Below the pieces are notes generated by a model. The model ran no database searches and was not told the origin of the DNA. It was given only the letters and a program-made list of their open reading frames with translations. This document shows, piece by piece, positions 46,851 through 57,564 of a stretch of DNA of 64,000 bases. This DNA is from Ophioceras dolichostomum (Eukaryota > Ascomycota > Sordariomycetes > Magnaporthales > Ophioceraceae). Within the stretch, counting starts at the first letter, position 1, and each line of letters begins with the position of its first letter. The DNA lies in the NCBI GenBank assembly GCA_003049485.1, contig PYST01000132.1:1-64000 (forward strand), given 5' to 3'. The position numbers were made by a program, and so were the translations under genes.

Positions 46851-48835
46851 ATGGAACTCTTCAAAAAAGAACCCGGCGAGGACGCCGAGCCAGCCAAGCC
46901 CAAGCTGGCTCCATCCTCCGATAAAAAGAACTTGATTGTAAGTGCGCACACCTTCCGTCTCTCCCCAACGACATGTTCGAATCCAGCGCGTTAACGTTGT
47001 TTGGGATGTACAGACAGAGCTGGGAAAGCTGGACAGGCCGATGTGCCTTCCTTGCCTGATACTTTGCAAGACCGAGACAGAGCACCTGTGCACGACGACG
47101 GACAGCCATTCCCAGTGCCAAAACTGCCGAGACAGTGGCAAGTACTGCCTACGTCTCAAAGTCAACGAGAGCCGGCCGATCTTCCGTATGGCCCAGAAGT
47201 TCCAGGCCGAGCTCGCCGAGCAGCGGGTGAAGGGGCGTGACCCCTCGCCTTCGCAGATGCATGCCTACAATCAGATCATTGACTGCGCGATTAACTTTGC
47301 GGAGACCTGCCGAGACATCAAGGACCGCACCGAGGACGCCGAGAAGGCCTCGGCCGAGAACATGAAGATCCTGCGCCGCGCCGCGAGCTGCAAGTCGGAG
47401 AAGCAGGCGTACGAGTGGGCCGCACAGTGCGGCTGGGAGCTGGCCCAGATGGAGGCTGAGGTCACCAAGAGCCGCCAGCAGAACCAGCAGCAGCAGAAGA
47501 AGAAGAGGAAGCGCGACGGCTCTCCCGACCTCCAGCCGGCCAAGGCCGTCGGCCTGAAGGAGCTCCTCGCCGAGCTGAAGTCGGCTCGAGACAAGCGGGA
47601 CAACGCCGAGATGAAGGCGGCCCGGCTCGTCGAGCAGGTCAAGGACCTCAAGAGCGAGAACAAGGAGCTGGACAAGGCCAAGGTCGCCGCCGCCGCCAGC
47701 CGCGACCGCGCCACCGAGGAGCTGGAGAACAGCCGCGCCGACGTCCTAGCCGTGCGGGCCGCCCTGGAGCGCGCCGAGATGCTGCGGACGTCCCAGGCGC
47801 AGTTAGGCGGACTCCCTGCCGGCAAGTCCGCCAGCCAAGACGTCGTCGACCGCACCGACAACGTAGAGGAGATCGACTCCGACAGCACGCTCGGAGCGCC
47901 TGCCCCCGACCTCAACGCCATCGACGGCCATTCCAACGCCGCCACCGCCGGCGACTCGACTGCTCCTGCTGCTCCCGTGGTATTCTCCAACGTCTGGCGC
48001 AAGCTCCCCGAGCGCTTCCGGCAGCTCATCTTCCACTACATCCTGCAGGACATCCCCTCGATCTGGCAGTCGCTCCAGAACCAGCGCACCGCGATCGTGG
48101 CCGAGATGGCGGGGCTCGCCGACGATAAGGCGGCCGTCATCACCGGCCCCACCGTCAACACCGAGACCCGCACGGCGGTTATACTCTACCACCTGGGCCG
48201 GGGAGTCGACCTCGAGAGCCACGACGCGCTCAACGCGTACATCTCGGCCAACTCGGGCCGCGTGTTCCCGGGCGGCGGCGACGCCGTCAACTGGCCGCGC
48301 CGCGACCACGAGCGGGTGATGACGCTGTGCCTCGTGTCCAAGGAGTGGATGGTGAGGGTCCTGAAGGCCCAGGCGGCTGGTTTCGCGAAGATGAGTGCTA
48401 GTATCCCCGTATGTTACATTCATTCATTCCCTCCTTTTCCACTTCCACATCGTTTTCGCAAAGGTTTCCTCTGTGCTGTGAACGGATGGACGGCTGGCTG
48501 ATCATTGCCAATTAATACCAGTCGGTGTCGGGCCCTGCCCGCGCCTTGGAGAGACGTGCCCTGGGACCCGCCAAGCGGCCCGCCCTCGCCGATGTAAGTG
48601 AATCACGCTGAGAATGCTGATTGATCTTTCAGACTCCACCTCCCCGGCCGAGATTCTCGTTCCACGCGCTTGCTCGCCGACCGTCCGTGAACAATGTGTG
48701 GCCCGAGGACGCAGATGCTGACCCGATGTCGTATCGCAGCAGGCTTTCGAGGGAAGCAACTACGCCTCTTCTTCCCCGTCTGGCGGCCCGCCTAAGAAGC
48801 AGAAGACTATTGTCTATGACAAGGCCTATCGCTAG
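46851..48835 (+). CDS. Unrecognised Cys-rich, coiled-coil, basic protein
   Basis: I do not recognise this gene. My model has four exons (46851-46937, 47014-48408, 48522-48593, 48743-48835), 548 residues. Exons 1-3 are firm; the last junction is less so. Residues 40-74 hold seven cysteines (40, 43, 47, 55, 64, 67, 74) ending in CQNC..., resembling a loosely spaced fungal zinc cluster. A Gln run then KKKRKR (about residues 180-190) looks like a nuclear signal. A long Glu/Lys/Ala-rich coiled coil follows to about residue 290, then an acidic Asp/Ser linker. The C-terminal domain starts with VWRKLPERFRQLIFHYILQ and contains several aromatic and Leu positions. The tail ends PPKKQKTIVYDKAYR. Likely nuclear, possibly DNA- or protein-binding. 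The alternative is retention of the last intron, which gives a different C-terminus ending near 48895. Confidence 0.7.
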
Positions 48836-49001
48836 GCCCTATAGGGGCAGCACTCTTCTTCGTCTGTTTTCTGATGGCCGGGTGTGGCCCTTTTGACGTT
48901 TTTGCCTTCCTTTTGACGGGTTTCCCCTCTCTTGTCTTCTTTCTTCTCGGGGGAATGTTGGGTGCCGTTTTGTTTTGGTTTTTCTTCCTTTCTGGTGGTG
49001 G

Positions 49002-49066
49002 CCCCCCCCCCCCCCCCCCTTTTTTTTTTTTTTTTTNNNNNNNNCCCCCCCCCTTTTTTTTTTTTT
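49002..49066. other. Assembly gap within C/T homopolymers
   Basis: Eight N (49037-49044) are flanked on the left by C18 then T17 and on the right by C9 then T13. The same order on both sides suggests one C-run/T-run tract that could not be resolved, or duplicated read ends, rather than a real tandem repeat. Confidence 0.9.
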
Positions 49067-49124
49067 AAACTTCGGATTCAGTAGGGTCAACGTGGGCGTA
49101 CTGGGTTTGCTCGGGGCCTCCTTG

Positions 49125-49154
49125 CTTTCTTTCTTTCTTTCTTTCTTTTTTTTT
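49125..49154. repeat. CTTT microsatellite followed by a T run
   Basis: About five to six uninterrupted CTTT units followed by a run of T. It lies close to the assembly gap, in non-coding DNA. Confidence 0.9.
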
Positions 49155-50219
49155 GGTGCATGCTCCCAATAAAGAACAATTCTCTCTCCCTCTGGCTTCC
49201 TCCTCTCGCTTTTCTGTTGATTCTTTCTCGCCAGGTTGTACTGGTAGGGAATGCTGAAAAAAGAGAGCGCAGTAGTGGCAAGAATCGAGTGCTGTGCCTT
49301 CCCCCCCGTCACAAGAACCAAGGTAGGTCCATTTGCTCCCATAGAGTGCCACGTTTGGCCAGATCTTTCGTGCCCTTTCTTCTTCTTGTGAAGTTATCAT
49401 GGAAAGATGCCTAGGCAGTTTGCACGCTGAAGCCATTGGTGTTGCGTACCGCTCTTTTTCATGAATCAGAAACCAGAGGCGTGACAAGGGGGTCTCATCT
49501 CAGGCATGTTCGTCGAGCGGGTGTGCTGGTAGACTCTTCGGGTAAATTTACCCACGGCTTGCTCGGGGGGTCGATATTTTTCTTTCTGGCGAGGAAACAT
49601 CCAGCGAAATGCCGCGAACATCCGCGGCGCGTCGTCCATATGAATGTGTCGTTCCATCCACTGTTTTACTTTTATTTCTCGTCGTTCGCTCAGGGTTCGG
49701 GGGGCCTGGCATGGGCCAAGGGCTCACTGTTTCTCAGAAAGCGGGTGACGATGTAGAGGACATCGGAACCCAAGGTTTTCGTCGTAGGATTAATGGGACA
49801 GTGCATTGCATTCCCGTTACTAAGTTTCTGGTGATAGAAGAGGCCGAAAAATCGACCTGGTTCGTTAGACAAATATACATCTACAAAGACGCGTATTGAC
49901 AAAACAAAATGCAGAAAAAGTCACAGATGCGCTATGCCCTCCCCCTTATCCATTTTCTCTAAAGAAAATTGAACTCTAAAGAAAAAGAAAAAAAATCATT
50001 AATGTCGACCACTCTGATTAGACCCATGGGTATTGCCAAAAGAAAATCAAAGACCGAAAGGAAAAACACGGACGCCATATCCCTCACCTTTAAACCGAGA
50101 AGAAGGAAACCCCCATTACAACCTCCAAGCTCCAAGCCGTCCAGGCTAGTCCTTATCACGTCTAGAACAGGATGGAGAGAAGCAACCGATAAGATACAGC
50201 CTAGGACGACCCGACGGTT

Positions 50220-51743
50220 CTACAAGAGGAACTCCTCGCTGAGCCAGTGACGGAAGACGGTCCAGCCCTCAGAAAAGCTGGGCTTCTCAGTGCGGACGAT
50301 GATGGCCGCGTGGCTGTGGCTGTTGTTGTGAATCCAGACGGGGTACTTGCGCCACTTGAGCGAGTCGAGCGACTTGATCATCTCGAACTGGTAAGGGGCG
50401 AGGGCCAGCGTCGGCTGACCCGGATGGCTCTGCTTGCGCTCCAGCGCGAGGATGGCGTCGTCCTCGTCCTCATACTCCTCCTCCTCGTCGGAGCTGTCGC
50501 CGAGGAGCTTGCTGGAGGAGGAGGCGCCGTTGCCGTTGGGACCACGCTCGTCGTCGCCCGACTCGTCCGAGGCGCTGCCGAGGTATTCTTGGGCCTGCGA
50601 GCTGTTGAGCTCCTCGTACGCGTCCTCGACCGAGGCGCGGACCTCCTTGATCCAGAGGGGCAACAGGCGCAGGGCCGAGACGTCGATGCCGGCGAGGCCG
50701 CGGTTGTGCGCCTTGACGCGCTTCGACGACCGGATCGTCTGCACACCCGAGTTGACCAGGAAGGCAACGATGCCGATGGGCACGAAGAAGGCGAGGGTGA
50801 GGAAGAAGGGGATCCGCTTCAGCCACTTGAGCGCAGCCTTGTCTAACGGCTGGCCGGCGTCTTCGCTGGCAGCGGCAGCGCCGGCGCCGGCGGATTGTGG
50901 CGAGAAGGGCTGGACAGGATCGAGGATCACGTCGTCGTAGCCCTCCACAAAGCGCATCTTAATCTTAGACATGTCCGCATACGGATCCGTCTTGGAGATG
51001 CCGGTCGTGTAGTAGACGGCAGTGCGGTCGTTGACGATGTTGGCGTACAGCGTGTGGCGCTTGAACCTCCTCAGGCCGGACATGAAGATGGAGTTCGGAT
51101 CCGTCAGCACGGCGAGCAGCGGCCTGCCTGTGTCGCGGAACTTGTCGATGCCGAACAGCTGCCGACCCGACATGCACAAGGTGCGAGCGCCCAGCACGTT
51201 CCACAGGTCGTTCGCCACCCCCTTGAGCGGAGTCCGGACGCCGAGGAACGGGCTGGCGAAGGCCGTGAAGTTCATGCACTCGACCTGATCCAGGACGCCC
51301 TTAGCGTGCAGCAGCCCGATCGCATAGCGGGCGACGAGGCCGCCCAGCGAGTAGCCCACGATGCTTAGCTTCTTGATCTTGCCGCCCTTGCTCTCGATGA
51401 GCTTCAGCTCCTCCTCGATCTCGACGCAGACGCGCTCGCCGCCTAGCTCAATTCCGTCGTACGTGAACGACCCGCTGTTACGCTTCGCGACGAGTATGTG
51501 CAGCTTGTCTCGCGGGTGCTTTTGGCGCAGGCTTTTGGCCACCTGGGCCATATGCGCGGGGTTACCCCAAAGCTGTTGGAGGCAAGCGGTCGCGTGCGTC
51601 AGCGGTTTATCCCAATCGAGAAATGCGAAAAAAGATGCTTCCCTGGCATGGTGGGTGGGTGGCTATAAACTTACACCATGGACCAGAACACACAAATGAT
51701 CGGCCTCGACAGAGCCGCCGCTACATTCGGTAACGACCTCCAT
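50220..51743 (-). CDS. DUF676-family serine esterase/lipase (Lpl1-like)
   Basis: An alpha/beta-hydrolase whose yeast relative Lpl1 is a lipid-droplet phospholipase. Two exons (51743-51675 and 51572-50220) encode 473 residues. The join restores the family N-terminal motif DHLCVLVHG|LWGNPAHM, with HG as oxyanion-hole region. The nucleophile elbow GYSLGG has Ser98. A conserved GYDDVILDP and a late NSHSHAAII probably supply the acid and the His. A hydrophobic segment of about 20 residues (FFLTLAFFVPIGIVAFLV, near residue 290) may be a membrane or droplet anchor. Residues about 355-400 form an acidic Asp/Glu/Ser linker. The reading frame stays open upstream of 51743, but that extension is low complexity and lacks family similarity, so I start at MEVV. 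Confidence 0.92.
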
Positions 51744-53343
51744 TGTAAGGCTCAAGAGTGAGTATATGCCGAGGATTGCGTTTGCGATGGCGAGCGAGAG
51801 AGGTGTAATGCAGAATCGCTGGAGGGCTGGAATACGGTGTGACGAGCGATACTGGCGGTATTCGACGGATGGTGGCCCCTGAGTCCTTTTAACACCCGGC
51901 TTGGGAAGAAGCAAAGCGGCTGATTTGTTGTTCTGCTTCGCCCTTTTTCTTTTCGGACTCTTGGGAACCCGCGGAGTGCCGATGTGACTGCGCGGTCCCT
52001 GCTTCTGCTTATCTCCCGCTCCTGCTCCTTTGTCTCGTAGTGGTGGCGCCGCTGGTGGGAAGGGGGTTGTAAGGAAGGCCACAGTTTGGCCCGACTTTTT
52101 TCTGTCCGCTTCGGCGGCCCCGCCCCGTCTCAGCATTGCTAGCTGCAAGCAGGCCCAGCCCAGCTGCACCAGAGGTGTGGTCCAGTGGAGTTTACCAGTT
52201 GAGTGTGCCGGACTTTAGAATCGCTTTGGTGGAGACGGGCTGTGATCTACTTCGGAATTAAGCAGTCTCCCAACCCAACTGGTTGGTCGCAAATGTGCTG
52301 CAGGACGACGCTGACGTTGAACGCGTGGCGCCGTCAAAACGGACAAAAAATTACACCGAGCGGCCGACGCCGACTCCGAGAGACAGACGGAGGATCGCGG
52401 ACGACGTCGACGACCGCGACAAGAGCCCCTCGGAGAGGTTGTGATATTTCACGAGCAACGGCCGGCTGTAGATTGGGCCCTTACGTCCGGCACGGCCAGG
52501 AGACGGAGACCGGCCAGCCTTTAAATATACGTGTATTCGGGAGGAAGAGCTTGCTTGCTATCTGTGCTCAGTTTGGCTCTCTGTCTGAGCAGACGTAATG
52601 TCCTGGGATTCCTCACAGATGAGTGACGCTACGGACGTGCTAGAGTCACTAGCATTGTTTTGATCGACGTCTCCCCTGGGCGAAGGGAGGACGATGTTTG
52701 AATGTTTGCCAGTTCTCCCGGACACCATATCTTGCAAGCCCACCCGTGCGACTTCCGGTGCATTTTCTAGCTCGGTCAGTGCCACGCGAATTTCGTAGGG
52801 GTTCGAGTATTGAGAGAACCAACAGCTTAGACGCAGGCAGGCAAGACTAGAGACAACCATGTCATCATCGATCAGCCGCCTGCAGGTACGGACACCGAAG
52901 AGATTAGATAGCGGTGAGCCCTCAGAGTAAGCCCTTTTGGCTTGTGTCTACGGAGTATTCCGTGCGAAATAAGCCTTTCCATGGTTGACCAGATAGCAGA
53001 CCATAGTAGCCTTGGGGACTTGCTCAAGAATATGGAATAGCTGAACAAACTTAACCACACGGTTGGTGCACCATTTTGTTCCCGCAGGAGTGCACTGGCC
53101 ACCACCCTGAGACGGAGCGAACCGACTAGCTGATCGTGCAATCGTCAGCTCTTTCCCCACCCAACCAACCTTCAACTTGTTCGACGCCACCTCTAGCAAC
53201 TGCAGAGTAAGCTCCAGCTGCACTATCTACACTCAAGGCTGCTCTCGACTTCAAGAACGTAGTTTGTCGTCACTCAGCGGAGGATAGCCTGGTCCAGAAT
53301 ATCAGATTGTGTGTCCAGACACCTGGGTCGACACACGGCAGCC
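51744..53343. promoter_or_regulatory. Divergent intergenic region, lipase / REX3
   Basis: 1.6 kb between two divergent start codons. No reading frame is supported. Promoters for both genes must lie here; no specific site can be named. Confidence 0.4.
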
Positions 53344-55638
53344 ATGGATACCGGATTGAATATTTTTAAGCATATCGACTGCCCGGCAGGAAAGAAGTGC
53401 ACCTCTGTCAACTGTCTCTTTGGTCACGAGAAACCCCAGTCTGTCACAACACCCGAAGCGTCGAGCTTCAAAAGTCAGCCTCCAAATAATAAGCGCAAGA
53501 CAGCCCATGACGACGAGGAGGAGAATGAGGAGGCTGAGCATGATGAAAAGGTGGGTGATTTAAGAAAGCGTCCGAGGACACACGGCCATGGAATAAGAAG
53601 TGGTCGCGAAGCACCAGTGTCTCGCCATGAGTCTCCACCAACGACGAAGAAAATCATCCCAGCGAACTCGCCAGTGGCTGGAGGCCGTACCACAACAAAT
53701 ATCGAACAGAATCCCGCTTCACCGTTCTCCAGAGCCTCGCACAGCCCTGGCGCCGCGGAACGTGTATCCGCTGCCTCTGGGTCACCTCTTCCACACCTGT
53801 CTCCTGCCAATCGTGGCAGCTCACCAGCCGGCAAAATGGTCGCCCACCAGGCGAGCAGCCAGGCGAGGCGAGATGTGGTATCTACAGCATCCTTATTGAA
53901 TCAGCAGCCGCCTGCCGAAGCCCCATTGCTCAAGCCGGTGAGGAAGACGGAGACCCTCAACCCTCGGCACTTGGGCTCGAACCCGGCCAAGTTCGAGGTT
54001 CGGTTCAAGTTGGTCAAACTCCTCCACGAGCAATACGCCCGCCTCAACAAGGAACTGGAGAAGCAGGCCGGCAACGACCCCGGGGTAAAGAAGCTCCTCC
54101 TCTCCGAACAGGAGCTCATCTGGATGGTATTGGACGAAGAAGAGTACCATGCCACCAACCAGCGGCTGTCGTACTCCAGCATGCTGAAGAGCCGGATAGT
54201 GGCGTCCAAGAAGCTCACGGTGGAGCAGTGGAAGGCCGAACGGAAAGCGGCCAAGGAGAAGGAAGAGGGCGCCGCCTCGAAGCGGGCGACCAAGTCTGAC
54301 GAGCCCGTTACCATCGCCACGGGTCTGGTACCGGCTCAGGAGGTCCAGGTGCTGAAGAGCCGCTTACTGACCCCAATCGACAAACTGGCTCAATACGGAT
54401 ACGTCCCTACTGTACCGACCGAAGATGAGATCCAGAAGGCCAAGGAGAACACTCAGGCTGCCAACGGGTGGGAAGTCTGCGACAGGTGCACCAAGAGATT
54501 CCAGGTCTTTCTGGACGGCCGCAGGGAGCAGGACGGCCGTCTGACCTCGGAGGGGAAGTGCACCTACCACTCCGGCAAAGCCTACATCCCCAACCGGTCG
54601 ACCGCCGACCGCACCATCCCGGAGAAGCAATACATGTGCTGCGGCGAGAACGTGGGGCAGTCGGCGGGGTGCACGACCAGGGACACGCACGTCTTCCGCT
54701 TCTCCGACCCGAAGCGCCTGGGCTCCGTGTGGAACTTCGCGGAGACGCCCGAGGACCCGGACGGCAACAACGCTGTTGCTCCGCCCAACAGGGCCGTCTG
54801 CTTCGACTGCGAGATGGGCTACACCTCCAAGGGCTTCGAGCTCATCCGGCTGACGGCCACGTCCTGGCCCGACGGGGCGCTGTTGCTCGACGTGCTGGTG
54901 CGGCCCTACGGCGAGGTCCTGGACCTCAACTCTACGTACTCGGGCGTCTGGCCTGAGGACCTCCAGAACTCGCTCCCCTACACCGGCCGCGCCGACGTCT
55001 TCTCGGACAAGAAGGGGAAGCAGAAGATGATGACGGCGACGACGACCGACCACCAAAAATCAAACTCCGCCTCCGCCTCCGCCTCCGCCGATGAAGAACG
55101 ACACTTGTTCTTCCTGAAAGACGGCCAGAAGAGAAGACGACTTGTCATGGTTCCCTCCCCCGCCGTGGCGCGCGAGCTCTTCTTCTCCCTCATCACGCGG
55201 GACACGCCGGTCATCGGGCACGGGCTCGAGAACGACCTCAACTGTCTGCGGGTGGTGCACCCGACGATCGTGGACACGGTGCTGCTCTTCCCGCACAAGA
55301 GGGGCCTGCCCATGCGCAACGGCCTGCGGATGCTGTGCCAGAGTGTGCTGAACCGGCGGATCCAGGTGGAGAACAACAACAACAACTCCTCGTCCTCGGA
55401 ACCGGGGAAGCAGCAGCAGCAGCCGCAGGGGCACGACAGCGCCGAGGACGCGAGGGCTGCCGGTGACCTGGTGAGGTGGAGGGTCAAGAGCGCGTGGGAG
55501 AAGATGAAGCGTGAGGGGTGGAAGGCCCTGGGCGACGATGAGCTCGTTCCACCTGCGACGACTGCTGCTGCTGCTTCTTCTTCCTCTTCTTTTGGCGGTG
55601 GGGAGAAATCAACGTTGAAGGCAAAGGTTGGAGGATGA
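53344..55638 (+). CDS. REX3: RNA exonuclease 3 (DEDDh family)
   Basis: 3'-5' RNA exonuclease involved in RNA end maturation (RNase MRP RNA in yeast). A single exon encodes 764 residues. A CCCH finger lies near the N-terminus (CPAGKKCTSVNCLFGH). A long disordered Ser/Pro/Lys-rich region follows, to about residue 210. A cysteine-rich module at about residues 375-460 (CDRC, CTYH, CCGE, GCTTRDTH) probably binds zinc, as in fungal Rex3. The exonuclease core has ExoI FDCEMG near residue 487, ExoII GHGLENDL near 625 and ExoIII GHDSAEDA near 696, so all acidic residues and the His are present. The core is interrupted by a 50-residue insert with an alternating Ser-Ala run and by Asn, Ser and Gln repeats before ExoIII. 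The start is the ATG nearest the finger. Confidence 0.93.
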   Translation: MDTGLNIFKHIDCPAGKKCTSVNCLFGHEKPQSVTTPEASSFKSQPPNNKRKTAHDDEEENEEAEHDEKVGDLRKRPRTHGHGIRSGREAPVSRHESPPTTKKIIPANSPVAGGRTTTNIEQNPASPFSRASHSPGAAERVSAASGSPLPHLSPANRGSSPAGKMVAHQASSQARRDVVSTASLLNQQPPAEAPLLKPVRKTETLNPRHLGSNPAKFEVRFKLVKLLHEQYARLNKELEKQAGNDPGVKKLLLSEQELIWMVLDEEEYHATNQRLSYSSMLKSRIVASKKLTVEQWKAERKAAKEKEEGAASKRATKSDEPVTIATGLVPAQEVQVLKSRLLTPIDKLAQYGYVPTVPTEDEIQKAKENTQAANGWEVCDRCTKRFQVFLDGRREQDGRLTSEGKCTYHSGKAYIPNRSTADRTIPEKQYMCCGENVGQSAGCTTRDTHVFRFSDPKRLGSVWNFAETPEDPDGNNAVAPPNRAVCFDCEMGYTSKGFELIRLTATSWPDGALLLDVLVRPYGEVLDLNSTYSGVWPEDLQNSLPYTGRADVFSDKKGKQKMMTATTTDHQKSNSASASASADEERHLFFLKDGQKRRRLVMVPSPAVARELFFSLITRDTPVIGHGLENDLNCLRVVHPTIVDTVLLFPHKRGLPMRNGLRMLCQSVLNRRIQVENNNNNSSSSEPGKQQQQPQGHDSAEDARAAGDLVRWRVKSAWEKMKREGWKALGDDELVPPATTAAAASSSSSFGGGEKSTLKAKVGG

Positions 55639-56187
55639 TGGGGGATGATTTGTGTGTAAGATTTGTAAGGCAGGGAAAACTAAGGGGGGCGGATAGTCTC
55701 CATGCATCTCGCGGAGAGATGGCCGAACTGTGTCTTTCAAGAAAGATCGTGTAAATACAAGAATAGGGATCACAGGACTGCTACGGCGTATGTATTATGT
55801 ACAAGACTTCACGAATATGCAACCCCATCCAGGGTAGTCGAAAACAGCTCTATCACGTGGGCTCGAACAAGAGCCGGCGAAATCAAAGGCTCTTAACAAC
55901 GAATGTTCCCATTACTATCACATTTCCGAAAGCGGAGTAGATGCTGCTGCTTTTGTGTGGTCGTTTCTCTAATATTACAACCGGAGCTCCCTTAGTAGGT
56001 AAGTAGCGGTGGTGGCAGTGGTGGTTCGTCCTCCTCGACTCAACACAGGGGTTTCACCCCAGATGCAGAGACGCCGACCCAAGTCCCCTATCCACCACCC
56101 GGAGTCCAGTAATGTTCTCACAACACGGCTAACCTTCCGCCGTGGCCACCTCACCTGATCACCATCTCTCCTCAACGCTACCCACCG
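55639..56187. other. Convergent intergenic region, REX3 / PHB1
   Basis: 549 bp between convergent stop codons, presumably both 3' UTRs. No gene or repeat is seen. Confidence 0.5.
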
Positions 56188-57158
56188 CTATGCCCTCCCG
56201 GCATTCAGTAGGATATTCGTCCCCTGCTTCCCGCCCGGCAGGTACGCGACGTTCGGGTTCGACGCCAGCGTCTGCGCGATCTCCCTGCTGGCCTCGATCT
56301 TGCGGATCTGGATCAGGCCGTCCCCTGACTTGGCGATGGCGCGCGAGATGGTCTCGGCGCTCTCGGCCTCGCCCTCGGCGCGGATCACGTTGGCCTGGCG
56401 CTCCTGCTCGGCGCGCTCGACGATGAAGCGCGCCCGCTCGGCGTCCTGCTGCGCGATCTGCTTCATCTCGACCGCCTTGGTGAACTCCTTGCCGAACGTC
56501 ATGTGCGTGATCGAGACGTCCTCGAGCGCGATGTGGAACTCGGCCGCGCGCTTCATGAGGTCGGTGCGGATCCGCTGCGAGACGGCCTCACGCTGCGTGA
56601 TGAGCTCGGCGGCGTCGAACTGCGCGACGATGGACTTGAGGACCTCGTTGCCGATGGAGGGGAGGACGCGCTCGTCGTAGTCGGAGCCGAGGTTCTGTTT
56701 TTTCGTGGGTGTGGTTGTTGTTGTGAGTCTTTGGGGCCTGTTTCTGTGGATCACAGGGCAACGGGGGAGAGGTCCGGAATATATGTGGCGGTAACCCTTG
56801 TATCGCTCAGGACTAGAAGAGACAAAAAACAAACCTGGTAGATCTTGGGCAGCTTCTGCACATCAGGCCGGTGCAGCACCCTCAGAGTTAAGCTGACCAT
56901 CTGAAGATCCTTGCTCCCTGTCGTGGTCGCGATATTGCGAGGCCTAGTCCTGACGTCGAAGATGATGGAGCGCTGAAGCCAGGGGATCAGGAAGTGCGTG
57001 CCCTCGTTCACGACCGTCTCCTTGACTCCCGACAGACGGTCGAAGATCACTGCCCTGGTGCCGCCCTTCACATCGTACATGGAGGAGTTTATCGCCGCCG
57101 CCGCGATGCCGGCCGGGATGGCGAGCCTGTAGATCCCGCCTAGCGCTCTTGACGCCAT
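56188..57158 (-). CDS. PHB1: Prohibitin-1, mitochondrial inner-membrane scaffold
   Basis: Forms the ring-shaped prohibitin complex with Phb2 in the mitochondrial inner membrane, where it stabilises new respiratory subunits and restrains m-AAA proteolysis. Two exons (57158-56835 and 56694-56188) encode 276 residues, the family length. The N-terminal helix (residues 7-24) is the membrane anchor. The PHB/SPFH domain follows with GGTRAVIFDRLSGV, EGTHFLIPW, RPRNI and NLGSDYDERVLPSIGNEVLK. A long coiled-coil helix from about residue 180 carries the FTKAVEMKQIAQQDAERARF motif. The end is PNVAYLPGGKQGTNILLN. The intron is phase 0 (IYQ|NLG). The gene shares a 406-bp upstream region with QCR8. Confidence 0.96.
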
Positions 57159-57564
57159 CTTTTTTTGTTGTTTTATGTTTTCGCTGTGGGGCGGCGTCTG
57201 CGTGTATGTGTTGCGATGTCTTTCGTATTGGTTGTCCGCGTAGGTCTCGTTCGTCGAATGTCGTCGTCAAGCTTGCAGGTCCTCGGAGCGTCGGATGAGC
57301 TTCAACATGGAGTTTTTGAAAGCTCACCTACCGCTGGGCGATGGGGTATAGCTGGCCCCGCTTTTCAGCTGGTCGGGTGAACTTTTCGGCTGGTGCTTGG
57401 AAAACATAGGCGCTAAACCCTTTTCGGGTAGGATCTCGGGAACCTTCGCCAATGTCGAATCAACGGTTTCCAACATTACCATTGACTCTTCACCCCTTTC
57501 AACTGCCCCCGACTTCAGCGCGCGAATTGACCTCTCACTACGTCAATTGACCGACCGAAACACG
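57159..57564. promoter_or_regulatory. Bidirectional promoter between PHB1 and QCR8
   Basis: 406 bp separate the two divergent start codons, so promoters and leaders of two mitochondrial inner-membrane genes are packed together. No TATA box is evident. A CCAAT-type element is not seen in exact form on the given strand. Confidence 0.6.

Larger units (their letters stand above)
48836..50219. other. Convergent intergenic region containing an assembly gap
   Basis: 1.4 kb between two convergent genes. It contains long C and T homopolymers around eight unknown bases and a CTTT microsatellite. No gene is supported in the remainder. Confidence 0.5.

Noticed and set aside
51744..52169. In-frame N-terminal extension of the lipase
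   Set aside because: The extension is Lys/Pro-rich low complexity with no likeness to the family, whose members begin just before the LCVLVHG strand.
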